NCBI GenBank assembly: GCA_964598005.1
Contig: CAZRAL010000004.1
Coordinates: forward strand, 1-64,000
Length of the DNA: 64,000 nucleotides
From: CAZRAL01 sp964598005
Lineage (GTDB): Bacteria > Pseudomonadota > Gammaproteobacteria > Burkholderiales > Usitatibacteraceae
Reading direction: 5' to 3'
The first letter of the stretch is position 1; each line of letters starts with the position of its first letter. The notes beneath the pieces were generated by a model. That model was not told the origin of the DNA. It saw nothing but the letters and a program-made list of their open reading frames with translations, and made no database searches. The position numbers and the translations under genes were made by a program. Shown piece after piece: positions 50,257-59,381 of this stretch.

Positions 50257-51099
50257 ATGAGCGTAGCGCTAATGACGGCTGCATGGTTGACCGCGCTGCG
50301 CCCAGCTTCCAAGTTGGTGCTGCTTGCGGTTGCAGACATTGCCTCTGATGACGGTTTATGTCAGCCGACGATAGCCATGATCGCCAAAAAGACCAGTATG
50401 TCTCCCCGCTATGTACGGATCAACCTTGCCTATCTTGAGGAAAAAAAATACCTGCTCCGAGAATCCCAACTGGGCTTTGAAAATCTATTCCGTTTGCATC
50501 CCTTCAATGGCTGGGAAGATTTTGTCAGCGGAAAAGCCAGCCCCAATATTCCCTTGCAATCGCAAAAGCGCAAACATGGACGGCCTACCAAAGCTGAAAT
50601 CGAGGCACGTAACACGGCGATGAATTTCAAGACATCGCCAGACTCCATAGCAGCGTCATCTTCATCAGCATTATCTACACCACGGCCTGTTGCAATTCCT
50701 TATGTTGAGCAGCCCAAGTTTACACTTCGTTCGCCTTTGGCCAACTCGAAACCGGCTAACGAGCCTCTCGCCGACCCCTATCTGTTGCCGCTCCGAAACG
50801 GCGAGGGCACAGTCGATCTCGCTGCCTGTCGCCAACAATATCAGGCTGCATTCCCCACGCTCGATATCGATAAAGAGCTGAAGTTAATGGTGGTGTGGGC
50901 AAATGCCAATCCGCGCAAGCGAAAAACCCGATCAGGCATTGATCGTTTCATATCCCGTTGGCTGGCCAGTACGTTGCATACGCAAGCAAACCGCCGCATA
51001 TGGGACACCCATCGAGACGGCATGCATCGACGCAGCTTTTCGAATGTAAACGATAAACCTGGACTGAAACAAAATGCCGACGGAAGCTACCAGTTTTGA
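50257..51099 (+). CDS. replication protein with HTH_36-type domain (DnaT/phage O-like)
   Basis: Protein of 280 residues. The N-terminal helix-turn-helix (ASKLVLLAVADIASDDGLCQPTIAMIAKKTSMSPRYVRINLAYLEEKKYLL) is typical of phage and plasmid replication initiators. A disordered Ser/Pro linker and a C-terminal domain (ELKLMVVWANANPRKRKTRSGIDRFISRWLAST) like DnaT/phage O tails follow. AAAGGA precedes the ATG. It overlaps the helicase-loader gene by 26 bases, so the pair probably loads host DnaB at the repeat region upstream. Confidence 0.75.
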   Translation: MSVALMTAAWLTALRPASKLVLLAVADIASDDGLCQPTIAMIAKKTSMSPRYVRINLAYLEEKKYLLRESQLGFENLFRLHPFNGWEDFVSGKASPNIPLQSQKRKHGRPTKAEIEARNTAMNFKTSPDSIAASSSSALSTPRPVAIPYVEQPKFTLRSPLANSKPANEPLADPYLLPLRNGEGTVDLAACRQQYQAAFPTLDIDKELKLMVVWANANPRKRKTRSGIDRFISRWLASTLHTQANRRIWDTHRDGMHRRSFSNVNDKPGLKQNADGSYQF

Positions 51100-51952
51100 A
51101 CAACCACAATTGCAGCGCACATGGCCTTCTTCCAATAAGGTGGTGCTGCAATTTGAAGACCGGGAAGAGAGGTGTCTCACCCACGGCATATTCAAATCAA
51201 AAAGGCTGCTGATCGGGGGTACGAGGCCCTCAGGCCCCTGGAGTCGATGTCCAGCCTGCGTGGAGATGCAGGTCGCCCAAGACAAAGCAGCGACGCACCA
51301 GGCCCAGCTTACGCGAACAAAAGATCAACAGGCCCAAGGGTACGCAGCGGCGATAGGCCAGGCGGGGATACCGCCACGGTTTATCAATGAATCGTTTGAT
51401 AGTTACGTTATAGAAAACGGTTCCCCTGAAAGCAATCAGCAACGCCTTATCCTTCAGTCGCTACAGGATTACGTCCGCGAGTTCGAGATGCGTAAAGCAC
51501 GTGGAACGTCACTCATTTTAGCGGGACTGACTGGAACGGGAAAAACGCATTTGGCATGCAGCCTTGTCAACCGATTAGTGCAGCAGCAGCACAGTGCTGC
51601 CTATATCACTGCCGGTGAATTGGTTCAATCAATCAAGGATTGTTGGCACCGGCATTCCATCCGAAGTGCAGGTTACGTCATCAACCGATTTGCAACTTTT
51701 GATTTTCTGGTGATCGACGATGTTGGCGATGAGCCGCCAGCAGCCAAGTCAGATTTGTTTTCGATAATTAACAAGCGATATTTGAATGTAAAACCGACCT
51801 GCCTTGTCACCAATCTTCCTCTCCTCACGGCGAACCCCGGCGAAAACACTTTGATCTCTTGGCTTGGCGTACCAGCGATTGATCGGCTACGAGAAAATGG
51901 CGGTTTTGCGCATAAATTTGAATGGGCAAGTTATCGCAGGAGACCCCGATGA
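51074..51952 (+). CDS. dnaC: DnaC-like helicase loader ATPase
   Basis: AAA+ ATPase of 292 residues that would load replicative helicase. A zinc-type motif (CLTH...CPAC) lies near 35-62. The ATPase has Walker A AGLTGTGKTH near 150, Walker B FLVIDDVGDEP near 215 and an Arg-finger region with RLRENGG. It overlaps the HTH gene upstream and traM downstream (ATGA), so replication genes and the T4SS are one transcriptional unit. Confidence 0.9.
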   Translation: MPTEATSFEQPQLQRTWPSSNKVVLQFEDREERCLTHGIFKSKRLLIGGTRPSGPWSRCPACVEMQVAQDKAATHQAQLTRTKDQQAQGYAAAIGQAGIPPRFINESFDSYVIENGSPESNQQRLILQSLQDYVREFEMRKARGTSLILAGLTGTGKTHLACSLVNRLVQQQHSAAYITAGELVQSIKDCWHRHSIRSAGYVINRFATFDFLVIDDVGDEPPAAKSDLFSIINKRYLNVKPTCLVTNLPLLTANPGENTLISWLGVPAIDRLRENGGFAHKFEWASYRRRPR

Positions 51953-52584
51953 GCAATGTCCCGCTTTCGGTCGAAACCGCACTGGTCAACGTTAAGGAAA
52001 CGAACAAGGTCAACGATAAGCTCATCAAGATAGCGATATGGCTTGCAATATCGAATGTCCTCGCCATGGTCGTTGTCTTGATACTGGCAACGCGCGCACC
52101 CATCGAGCGTTATTTCGGTACGGGAAGTGACGGGCGCATCATTCCGGTGCAACCCACCAGCAAGCCGCTGGTGTCCCGCAACGACGTATCCACGTTCGCA
52201 GCGCTTGCGTTCGGCACCATCTATGGCTACGACTTTGTGAACTGGCGACGGCAAATTGATTCATCCGCATCGTACTTCACACAAGCCGGCTTTCAAGGGT
52301 ACCTCCAGGAATTGGAGCGCTCAGGCAATTTAGACACACTGCGGACGAAGAAACTTGTTGCCACAGCAACCGTAACGGGTGCGGTAGTCGTGACCAAAGA
52401 AGGGCTGGTAGGGGATGTATATCAATGGGAAGTGGAATTTCCTGCCCTGCTTTCGTACCAGTCGGCGTCAGAGACCTTTAAGCAGGACATTTTTGTCACT
52501 ATGCGCGTCGTACGCCTGCCATCCGGCCTGAATATGCGCAGCATCGGCGTTGACTACATTCAACTCAATCGTACCAAACTCTGA
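51949..52584 (+). CDS. traM: DotI/IcmL/TraM inner-membrane core protein
   Basis: Protein of 211 residues. One membrane helix (IAIWLAISNVLAMVVVLILAT, about 27-47) is followed by a periplasmic VirB8-like domain (FAALAFGTIYGYDFVNWRRQIDSSASYFTQAGFQGYLQEL, and WEVEFPALLSYQSA). This is the DotI/TraM pattern. ATG 51949 has AGGAG and overlaps the dnaC stop. It forms part of the inner-membrane platform. Confidence 0.92.
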   Translation: MSNVPLSVETALVNVKETNKVNDKLIKIAIWLAISNVLAMVVVLILATRAPIERYFGTGSDGRIIPVQPTSKPLVSRNDVSTFAALAFGTIYGYDFVNWRRQIDSSASYFTQAGFQGYLQELERSGNLDTLRTKKLVATATVTGAVVVTKEGLVGDVYQWEVEFPALLSYQSASETFKQDIFVTMRVVRLPSGLNMRSIGVDYIQLNRTKL

Positions 52585-52587
52585 AAA

Positions 52588-53181
52588 ATGAAAGATAGAA
52601 CAACTATGCTTTTCAATCAGCCAGAAGGCGATTCTGCTAATTCGCCATCATTCATTCTTGTTTCCGCATTGCACGCGCTTGGTGCGCTGGGGCAGGGCGA
52701 CGATGGCGTTGATTCCGGCACCATACAGGATGTCATGGCTACCGTCGACCATGCCTCCGCGCACGAAATTGAAACCCTTCTGTTGTCGCCAAACTATATG
52801 AGCGACTGGGCACAAGCTTATGCGGATGCCGATTCGGGTACCGAAACGCCAACCGATATTTGGCGCCGTGCACTTTCCCTATTGCTGCTGGCGCCATTTG
52901 CAATCAATGAACAGATACTCGATCGTGTAATGGAACATCTGCAAATCGTGCATGAACACCTGTCGCGCCGCGATTGGGATACGTTGATGCTGCACACCGG
53001 CGAACTTCCGTATTCAGACTCGCCATTGTCGCGCCGCACCAAATACCTGCTTCGTGCCGCACATCCTGATTCTTTAGATTACGGCTTGCATCGCTTTATT
53101 CTTGAAGATTTGCCGATTTTTTGTGGCGGGAATGACGCCGAAGCCTCTACTTCCGCCAGTGTATCGGCTGAACTTCCATGA
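52588..53181 (+). CDS. unrecognised protein between traM and traN
   Basis: Protein of 197 residues, cytosolic by composition, acidic and helical, with no signal peptide or membrane helix. It is placed between DotI and DotH genes and overlaps traN by ATGA, so it is part of the T4SS unit. I do not know an R64 or Dot/Icm counterpart at this position. It might be a cytosolic chaperone or adaptor specific to this branch. Confidence 0.65.
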   Translation: MKDRTTMLFNQPEGDSANSPSFILVSALHALGALGQGDDGVDSGTIQDVMATVDHASAHEIETLLLSPNYMSDWAQAYADADSGTETPTDIWRRALSLLLLAPFAINEQILDRVMEHLQIVHEHLSRRDWDTLMLHTGELPYSDSPLSRRTKYLLRAAHPDSLDYGLHRFILEDLPIFCGGNDAEASTSASVSAELP

Positions 53182-54158
53182 GACATAGCCTAATCTGTTT
53201 CATCTCACTCATCGCTACGGCAAATGCCTTTGCACAGGGCTACTCGCCTTACCCGAATGGCGGATCAGGCACCAACACTACTCCATCTGTGTCTCAAGCG
53301 TCACAGCCGATAGCGACACAAGGCGCGACCGTTGCATCCGAGGGAGATCGAAAAAAAGCGTTTGAGGCAATCCGGCAGACTGCAAGCCCATTAACACCAG
53401 AACAAATCCGCGAATTATCGATAATTATTGATGCGACTGATCGAGCAAAGGCGCAAGCGCGTCCACAACCCAAGCCGGTCATTGGTTCAATAACGGTCGA
53501 TTCTTCGCCGGGGGCAACGCCCCCAATCATCCGGCTTTCTGACGGACATGAAACAACAATTGTTTTCCTGGATGGCCATGGCGTGCCATGGCCCATACGT
53601 GCCTGGCGGAATGGTGACGAACGTGCGTTTCTCGTCGTCAACCCGTTAGCGGAAACCGCGCAAGGCGGAGCCGGGTCGAGTATGGCGCGCTCAAATATGC
53701 TCAATATCGGACTCAAGGATGAAAAATACTCGTCTGGCAGCCTCGCCGTTTTTTTGCAAGACGCGTCCTCTCCAATCACATTCACATTGACGTCGCGTCA
53801 GCGCGAGGTAGATTATCGAGTCGATATCAGAGTACTTGGCCGCTCCCCGCTGGCGACGCCTGCGGTGATTGCGGGCACTGGGGACAATGGCGTCATTCCT
53901 GAATTGGTTGACGTATTAGCGCAACTACCTCCTAAGGGTGCACACATCATCCCTACCCAGAACAAAGAGGTACAAGTTTGGGAATACAACGGCGTGTACC
54001 TGGTCCGCACGCCGTTCCGTATGATCTCACCCGCTTGGAACGGGCAGCAGATGAGTGCAGACGGCATGATGGCCTATCGCATCCCGCCTACTCCACTCAT
54101 CATCGCTTCGCGTGAGGGGAAACTTGTGCAAATTGTTATTGGAGAGGGCATACAGTGA
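53178..54158 (+). CDS. traN: DotH/IcmK/TraN outer-membrane core protein
   Basis: Exported protein of 326 residues (signal peptide SLICFISLIATANAFA). The conserved region reads RLSDGHETTIVFLDGHGVPWPIRAW, FLVVNPL, NMLNIGLKDEKYSSGSLAVFL and ends in the PFRMISPAWNGQQMSADGMMAYRIPPTPLI block characteristic of DotH. It builds the outer-membrane ring with DotC, DotD and DotG. It is coupled to traO by ATGA. Confidence 0.93.
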   Translation: MRHSLICFISLIATANAFAQGYSPYPNGGSGTNTTPSVSQASQPIATQGATVASEGDRKKAFEAIRQTASPLTPEQIRELSIIIDATDRAKAQARPQPKPVIGSITVDSSPGATPPIIRLSDGHETTIVFLDGHGVPWPIRAWRNGDERAFLVVNPLAETAQGGAGSSMARSNMLNIGLKDEKYSSGSLAVFLQDASSPITFTLTSRQREVDYRVDIRVLGRSPLATPAVIAGTGDNGVIPELVDVLAQLPPKGAHIIPTQNKEVQVWEYNGVYLVRTPFRMISPAWNGQQMSADGMMAYRIPPTPLIIASREGKLVQIVIGEGIQ

Positions 54159-55294
54159 CCGAATCTGCTGCCTCTTCGTATCCCATAAAAGCCACTTTAT
54201 CGGGAGCGATGAAAAACAGCTTGCCCCTGCGCGTTGCGGTATTCGCGGGCGGCGGGCTTGCTGTTGTCGCGTTTGTTATCGGCATTGTAGTTTGGCGTAA
54301 GGGCGATGCGGGTGCGCCCGTTACGACCGGTCAGGTCAATGTCCCATCGGCACCCGCTGTATCGAGTGTTCCCGGTTCCGCAAACTCAACAGAAGTCTAC
54401 GATAATGCAGTCACGCTCGACAATGAGCGGCGGGCAAAGGAAGCCAGAGAGCAGGGCACCTCGAACATTCCAACGATGACATCCAGAGATCGTGTCAACG
54501 AGAGGACAGTGCCCGCGGCAACAGTGACCCAATCAGGCAGCCCAGACAATTCTGCGGCGATGGCAAACTTAATGGCTGAGCAGTTTGGACGGCTGGTCGC
54601 GGATTGGCGACGTGCTGGGGCGGGGGGAGGTAATGTCATTGTTGTGCCCCCTGCCACTGCGTTGAGCAACACGGTTCCCGCAACCGAGACCCAGGCAACC
54701 AAGCCTTCTGCCGCCATGGTGCGAATTCCTGCGGGAAGACGATGGATCGCACGGCTCAATGACGAACTGGTATCTACTCGGCTAGGTTACCCGACAACGG
54801 CCACCATCCTCGCTGGTGAGATGGATGGTGCCACCCTGCTTTCATCCGTGCAGCGTGCAACCAATGATCGAATTGCGATTACGTTTAATGCAATCCTTCC
54901 CAAAGGCGCCAGCAAGAGCATCCCCCTTTCTGCTGAAGCCGTTGATGTAAACGGATTGGGAGGTGGTGTTGCCACGGATGTCGACCATCATACCTTTGCC
55001 AATGTGGTGGGGACAGCGATGGCTGTGGGACTAGGCGCGTATGCAACCGGACTTACCCGCACCCAACAGCAAATAGGCGTCGGCGCCAACGGAGGAGTGG
55101 TAACAGCGGATACTGGCTTCGATACAGCGCGCGCACGCGATTATGCGTTTGCACAAAGTGGCGCGGCAGTGGCGCAACGTGTTCAGGCACTGGGCAACCA
55201 GCCCCCCACCATCACCGCCACGAGCGGCACGCTGATCGGGGTGGTGGTAACAGTCGATGTCGAATTTCCTCTTGTTGCCTCGCCATTGCGGTAA
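54155..55294 (+). CDS. traO: DotG/IcmE/TraO channel protein (VirB10-like)
   Basis: Protein of 379 residues spanning both membranes: an N-terminal helix (VAVFAGGGLAVVAFVIGIVVW, about 26-46), a Pro/Thr/Ala-rich periplasmic linker and a C-terminal VirB10-like beta domain (RIPAGRRWIARLNDELVSTRLGYPTTATILAGEMDGATLL, then IAITFNAILPKG). It is short beside Legionella DotG because the pentapeptide-like repeat region is missing, as in plasmid TraO. Confidence 0.93.
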   Translation: MTESAASSYPIKATLSGAMKNSLPLRVAVFAGGGLAVVAFVIGIVVWRKGDAGAPVTTGQVNVPSAPAVSSVPGSANSTEVYDNAVTLDNERRAKEAREQGTSNIPTMTSRDRVNERTVPAATVTQSGSPDNSAAMANLMAEQFGRLVADWRRAGAGGGNVIVVPPATALSNTVPATETQATKPSAAMVRIPAGRRWIARLNDELVSTRLGYPTTATILAGEMDGATLLSSVQRATNDRIAITFNAILPKGASKSIPLSAEAVDVNGLGGGVATDVDHHTFANVVGTAMAVGLGAYATGLTRTQQQIGVGANGGVVTADTGFDTARARDYAFAQSGAAVAQRVQALGNQPPTITATSGTLIGVVVTVDVEFPLVASPLR

Positions 55295-55323
55295 CAATAT
55301 AACTTATAAGCATTGGATAAATT

Positions 55324-56187
55324 ATGATTCCGGCAGATGACGAAATTAAACCTTTTCCTTCTTCTCCAGACGCCGATTATGTACTCAATGGCGGTTCTGG
55401 ATCTGCTCCATTGGAAGTAGGTGCGGAAACGCCGGTCGAACTCTATGCGGATCAAGACTCGGATAAACACGCAAGCGCCACGGCGAATCCGCAAAAAAAA
55501 ATCAAATTCCTCAAGTATCTGATAGCCGGAATCATGCTGCTTGTAGTTGTGAGTATGGGTTTGCTTTTTGTGATTCGTGCAAAACCGTCCGTGGCTGCCC
55601 ATGGCAATCTGGCCGAACTAACGCCGGTCACTTCGGTACAGGCCGCATTCAACGGCACATTCAAACCAGTCGAGAATGCCTCCATCGCAACTTCTGCGGC
55701 GCTACCAATGCCACCCTCAGAGGGAACGAGCCCTGTTCCAGTCGCTGGGCGACTCGTTCCAAACACCACGACGACCTCTCAAGGCGATTCGCGTGTTGCT
55801 GTTTTGCAAACGACCATCGAAAAACTTGCTCAAGAGATTCTATTGACTCAGGAACGTTTGGATAAGCTTGAAAAATCCATAAAGCCGCAGCCGCAATTGC
55901 CGACAGCAACGGCCCCAATAAAAACAGCCTTCAAGTCACCATCCATTCGCGCCGCCACCGATGATGGAAATGAGGCAAAGAATCTCCTGGGACTATCTGG
56001 GGCGCGCCGCGCGTCCCTGGATTTCAACCTCAAATCAGTCGTGGGTTCCCGTGCATGGATAGCACGCGCTACTGATGGCAAACTTTTTTCGGTCACCGTT
56101 GGTGATGAAATCCCGGGTTTTGGAATAGTCAAAAAAGTCGATTCCGACACCGGCGCAGTGAGTACGACGCAAGGCGTGTTGAGATAA
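55324..56187 (+). CDS. traP: TraP/DotF-like inner-membrane protein
   Basis: Protein of 287 residues: acidic cytosolic N-terminus (1-60), one membrane helix (LKYLIAGIMLLVVVSMGLLFVI, about 62-83), a coiled coil (QTTIEKLAQEILLTQERLDKLEKSI, near 160-185) and a C-terminal beta domain (AWIARATDGKLFSVTVGDEIPGFGIVKKVD). This arrangement fits IcmG/DotF and R64 TraP, which lie after DotG/TraO. Similarity is mainly architectural. Confidence 0.75.
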   Translation: MIPADDEIKPFPSSPDADYVLNGGSGSAPLEVGAETPVELYADQDSDKHASATANPQKKIKFLKYLIAGIMLLVVVSMGLLFVIRAKPSVAAHGNLAELTPVTSVQAAFNGTFKPVENASIATSAALPMPPSEGTSPVPVAGRLVPNTTTTSQGDSRVAVLQTTIEKLAQEILLTQERLDKLEKSIKPQPQLPTATAPIKTAFKSPSIRAATDDGNEAKNLLGLSGARRASLDFNLKSVVGSRAWIARATDGKLFSVTVGDEIPGFGIVKKVDSDTGAVSTTQGVLR

Positions 56188-56193
56188 ACGCCC

Positions 56194-56742
56194 ATGCCCA
56201 ATTTCACCCCTTCCTCATTCGGTCAGGTGCTCAGCAATTTCGCGGACCTGATCCACGAGCTGGTCCTTGTTTCGTATGTGTTTTCGTTTCTTTTTGCCAT
56301 AATCCTGCTACTGACAGCGGGATACGGTTTTTATAAACACGCACATGATCCCGTTCGTCATCCATTGACCGGTCTGTTTCTGACATTACTGTCGGCAGCA
56401 GGGCTTGCTTCTTTAGGCGTATCGATAGCAACCCTTGAGGCCACCGTCCTTGGCCCTGGCAATACGTCGTCGATTTTGTCCTACCAGGTCGGGGGTGACA
56501 GCGATATTTCAAAGCAATTCTATGACGCGTTACGTGTCGTGCTCATGTTCATTCAGTTTGTCGGCTATCTGGCGGTTATTCGCGGACTGCTCATGCTTCG
56601 CCGTATCTGCCAAGCCGACCGTGAATCAACGGACACGCCGTGGCGGGTGAGCACTCATCTGCTGGGTGGTGCAGCTTGTACCAACATCCTTATGACATTG
56701 AATTTCACGTGCTGGCTTTTCGCAATCCCCGTTTCATTGTAG
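56194..56742 (+). CDS. traQ: TraQ/DotE-like membrane protein
   Basis: Protein of 182 residues with four hydrophobic segments (about 18-45, 60-85, 110-132 and 155-178). It fits IcmC/DotE and TraQ by size, topology and position between traP and traR. Its role in the inner-membrane complex is not well defined. The start lies 7 bases after traP. Confidence 0.75.
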   Translation: MPNFTPSSFGQVLSNFADLIHELVLVSYVFSFLFAIILLLTAGYGFYKHAHDPVRHPLTGLFLTLLSAAGLASLGVSIATLEATVLGPGNTSSILSYQVGGDSDISKQFYDALRVVLMFIQFVGYLAVIRGLLMLRRICQADRESTDTPWRVSTHLLGGAACTNILMTLNFTCWLFAIPVSL

Positions 56743-56770
56743 TTCCGTTCATTATTCACAGGAGATCAAA

Positions 56771-57181
56771 ATGAAGTTATCTATCAACACCCTTGCTATT
56801 GTTACTGTCTTGGCAGTTACCGCGATATTGATGCTGTTCCCGGACGTTGCTTTTGCTCAGGATGCTAAAAACTCAGGCATTAAAGGGCTGACCGCTAACT
56901 GGAAAGAACAGGGTAAGGCTTTGGCCGATTTTGCGGTTTATGGGGGCTATTTCGTGGCTGTCATATTGGTTTTACTGGCGGCCTATATGCTTAAGCAGCA
57001 TTCCGAGGACGAACGCCAGGGCTACCTCAAGAAGGCAGGCTGGTCATTCATCTCCGCTGCGATTCTTGCAACGGGCGTCACAGCACTCGGAATGGTTGTC
57101 GGGACTTTTTATGGTTCCGATGCCAGCACGACCAAAATTAGCATCGCTATCCCTGCCTCTGGGCAAGAGCGTAGCGCCTGA
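56771..57181 (+). CDS. traR: TraR/IcmD-like membrane protein
   Basis: Protein of 136 residues with signal peptide (LAIVTVLAVTAILMLFPDVAFA), then two membrane helices (DFAVYGGYFVAVILVLLAAYML and SFISAAILATGVTALGMVVG). Size and topology match IcmD/DotP and R64 TraR. AGGAG precedes the ATG. Confidence 0.78.
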   Translation: MKLSINTLAIVTVLAVTAILMLFPDVAFAQDAKNSGIKGLTANWKEQGKALADFAVYGGYFVAVILVLLAAYMLKQHSEDERQGYLKKAGWSFISAAILATGVTALGMVVGTFYGSDASTTKISIAIPASGQERSA

Positions 57182-57182
57182 C

Positions 57183-57872
57183 GTGCAGTCGGTGCCAATC
57201 GAACTGCGATTGGGGGTCAAGCGCGGACTGTGGCGACGCGACGACCCCCATGCCGCGTTTGCAAACCTCGAGTTCGAAAGTTTGCGACCGACCATTTTAG
57301 CCAGAGATCGCTATACCTGTCGGGGGTGCGGCTTTGTCTCACGCCCAACCCGCACCAGGCCGTCAACCTGGATGGAAGTCCATCACCTGAATGATGACCA
57401 CGCCGATCATCGCCCCGAAAATCTGGCAACGTTATGTGCCTTCTGTCATTCGGTATTCCACCTCGGACTTGCCGGTATCCAGCATCGAGGCGTCATCGCC
57501 TATCTGCCGTGTATCCCGCAGGCTGCTCTAAACCATTTGGCGCGTACGCTATTCGTTGCCATGATGGGTGACGATATTGAATTGGCGGAACGCGCCAAAA
57601 TTGATCATGACGCGATGCTGGCAACTCGCTCCACCGTGGACTCAATTCTCGGGGCTGGCATGAGTGATCCGGCTCGGCTCGGCGCATTGTTACTTACGCT
57701 TGATGAACGGCAATTCGAAGCAGCGCACCCGTTATTCGCGCCGGACTACGGCTTACGATTATTGCCGACTCCCCAAGGTTACGAAAAGCAACTCAAGGCA
57801 TGGTGCGAGAGCGCCTATGAAGCAATTCCCCCTTCGTCCTGGGCGCGTCTGGCGCTGTCTTATACCCGATGA
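57183..57872 (+). CDS. traT: DotN/IcmJ/TraT HNH-fold protein
   Basis: Protein of about 229 residues; DotN has an HNH nuclease fold with a zinc site and belongs to the coupling complex. Here LRPTILARDRYTCRGCGFVS supplies the first Cys pair, METVHH-like MEVHHLNDDHADHRPENLATLC the His residues, and CAFCHSVFHLG the second pair. The frame stays open far upstream inside traR; a GTG at 57183, one base past the traR stop, is the sensible start. It is coupled to the next gene by ATGA. Confidence 0.82.
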   Translation: MQSVPIELRLGVKRGLWRRDDPHAAFANLEFESLRPTILARDRYTCRGCGFVSRPTRTRPSTWMEVHHLNDDHADHRPENLATLCAFCHSVFHLGLAGIQHRGVIAYLPCIPQAALNHLARTLFVAMMGDDIELAERAKIDHDAMLATRSTVDSILGAGMSDPARLGALLLTLDERQFEAAHPLFAPDYGLRLLPTPQGYEKQLKAWCESAYEAIPPSSWARLALSYTR

Positions 57873-59134
57873 CGATGACCGGTTTTGGCTATGCGCACTT
57901 CGATGAACCGACCAGCCCCGAGTCAGGCTGGGCAGCATCGTTTGAAACTCATGGCGAGCCAAAACGGATCAGCGGTATCGGTAGCCTGCGCAGCGATATT
58001 ATCTGGATGACGAACATTGAATACGGTGCATGGTATGCACACAAGCTGGGCAACATGCCCAACCTGCGGCAATCTTTGTATGCCCGCTCGTCGATCAAGT
58101 CGCTGGTGTCGGAGCTTGGTTTAATCCAGCCCCAGCTTCGCGCCGAAGATATTTGCGCCACACTCTACGAAGTCTTTGACCGGATGCTGCGGATTGCCGA
58201 GCGTGCAGTCGGTTTTAATATCCTGTCGCAACAGCACAAAAAATTTTCCGAGGCAATCCGCACCCTCCTTATAGGTGAACGCGAGCCCAAGGAATACACC
58301 TGCAATGAACCCAGTATTATCGAAGCTTTTGCAAACGCAATTCAACCCGATTCTGGTTGCCATGCCGTCCGCGAGGGGAGCACTCGCTATACCTGGGTCG
58401 GGGTACGTCGCAATCGTTTACAACATGCTTTGGATATTCTCTCGACGCCAATTCCGCAAGGGCCATGGGAAGTAGTATCTCAACATTTGCTTCCAGCTGA
58501 TGACCGGGATCGCGTGGCCTGGCTTCTTGCGCAAACCCGTCCCACTATGGCGCGCGTTTCCATCGTCACCGAGGATACCGACCGGCACCGTATGGTTGCC
58601 TTCGGCGTGCCAAGTGTGCCAACAAGTAACAAGCCTAAAAAAAATGGCATGGCTGTTTCTAATTTACGCCAATGGGTGTCAGCCCCCGAATTATTAATGC
58701 TATCGGCATTTACAACAATGCGTGTTAACGATGTTCTCTTGGCGGAGTCATATGCACCCTTAGTTGCAAAAAAATCGTTTCCAATGCCCTTGGAACCCCA
58801 CGACTGGATGAGTACCAGTTTCGGGCTATTTGCAGAGAATTATTGGTCAGCAATGGCGCTACCCATGGCAGCGCCCGTCAGTCACGCTCTGACCTATACG
58901 GCGCGTTCGGTATGGCTTCGTGCGGCCGATAGGGTTTACTCATTTCATGCAGCGATGCAAATGCGACTTTCCGGCATTGCCGTGGGCAACTATGGCAGTG
59001 GAGCGGTCGGTTTATGGGTACCGGAGGGCGGTATGGCGCATGCCCTCGACGCTGCCGCCCGTGCAGGGTTGATCGCTCCGATGCTGATGCCGGAAAGCGC
59101 CCGCCTTGAGCGGGGACTGGAGGCGGCTGCATGA
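57869..59134 (+). CDS. unrecognised T4SS-operon protein
   Basis: Protein of 421 residues, soluble, without signal peptide or membrane segments. The N-terminal 30 residues are polar; the body is helical with motifs such as ATLYEVFDRMLRIAERAVGFNILSQ. It sits between DotN and DotO genes with ATGA overlaps on both sides, implying a stoichiometric partner in the cytosolic motor or coupling complex. I know of no Dot/Icm counterpart in this slot. Confidence 0.7.
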   Translation: MTMTGFGYAHFDEPTSPESGWAASFETHGEPKRISGIGSLRSDIIWMTNIEYGAWYAHKLGNMPNLRQSLYARSSIKSLVSELGLIQPQLRAEDICATLYEVFDRMLRIAERAVGFNILSQQHKKFSEAIRTLLIGEREPKEYTCNEPSIIEAFANAIQPDSGCHAVREGSTRYTWVGVRRNRLQHALDILSTPIPQGPWEVVSQHLLPADDRDRVAWLLAQTRPTMARVSIVTEDTDRHRMVAFGVPSVPTSNKPKKNGMAVSNLRQWVSAPELLMLSAFTTMRVNDVLLAESYAPLVAKKSFPMPLEPHDWMSTSFGLFAENYWSAMALPMAAPVSHALTYTARSVWLRAADRVYSFHAAMQMRLSGIAVGNYGSGAVGLWVPEGGMAHALDAAARAGLIAPMLMPESARLERGLEAAA

Positions 59135-59379
59135 GTACGCATATGGATTGGACGGTAATTGAACGCAGATTACGTACGGCCACGGGCGCGGTACTGGAGC
59201 TTGACCGTCTTCAGGATCAATCGCCACTTAAAGCTGTGCTCGCCCTCACCATGCATATTGCTGGAGCAATGAGCCACGATCCCGGATTAAAAGCCTTGCT
59301 GAAAGAAACAGGGGCAATCGCGGCGCTAAAGGAACGGGCCCTGGAACTTAAGGCCCAACAACCAGGAAATTTAATTTAA
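59131..59379 (+). CDS. small unrecognised T4SS-operon protein
   Basis: Protein of 82 residues, entirely helical and charged (ERRLRTATGAVLELDRL, then LKALLKETGAIAALKERALELK). It overlaps the 421-residue gene by ATGA and ends 2 bases before traU. Its size and acidic helices fit a chaperone or adaptor, like IcmW or IcmS in role, but no sequence link is claimed. Confidence 0.65.
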   Translation: MSTHMDWTVIERRLRTATGAVLELDRLQDQSPLKAVLALTMHIAGAMSHDPGLKALLKETGAIAALKERALELKAQQPGNLI

Positions 59380-59381
59380 AG

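Noticed and set aside
56931..57182. Long N-terminal extension of the DotN-like protein
   Set aside because: It lies entirely inside traR in another frame and the DotN similarity begins only after the traR stop; the GTG at 57183 is a better start.
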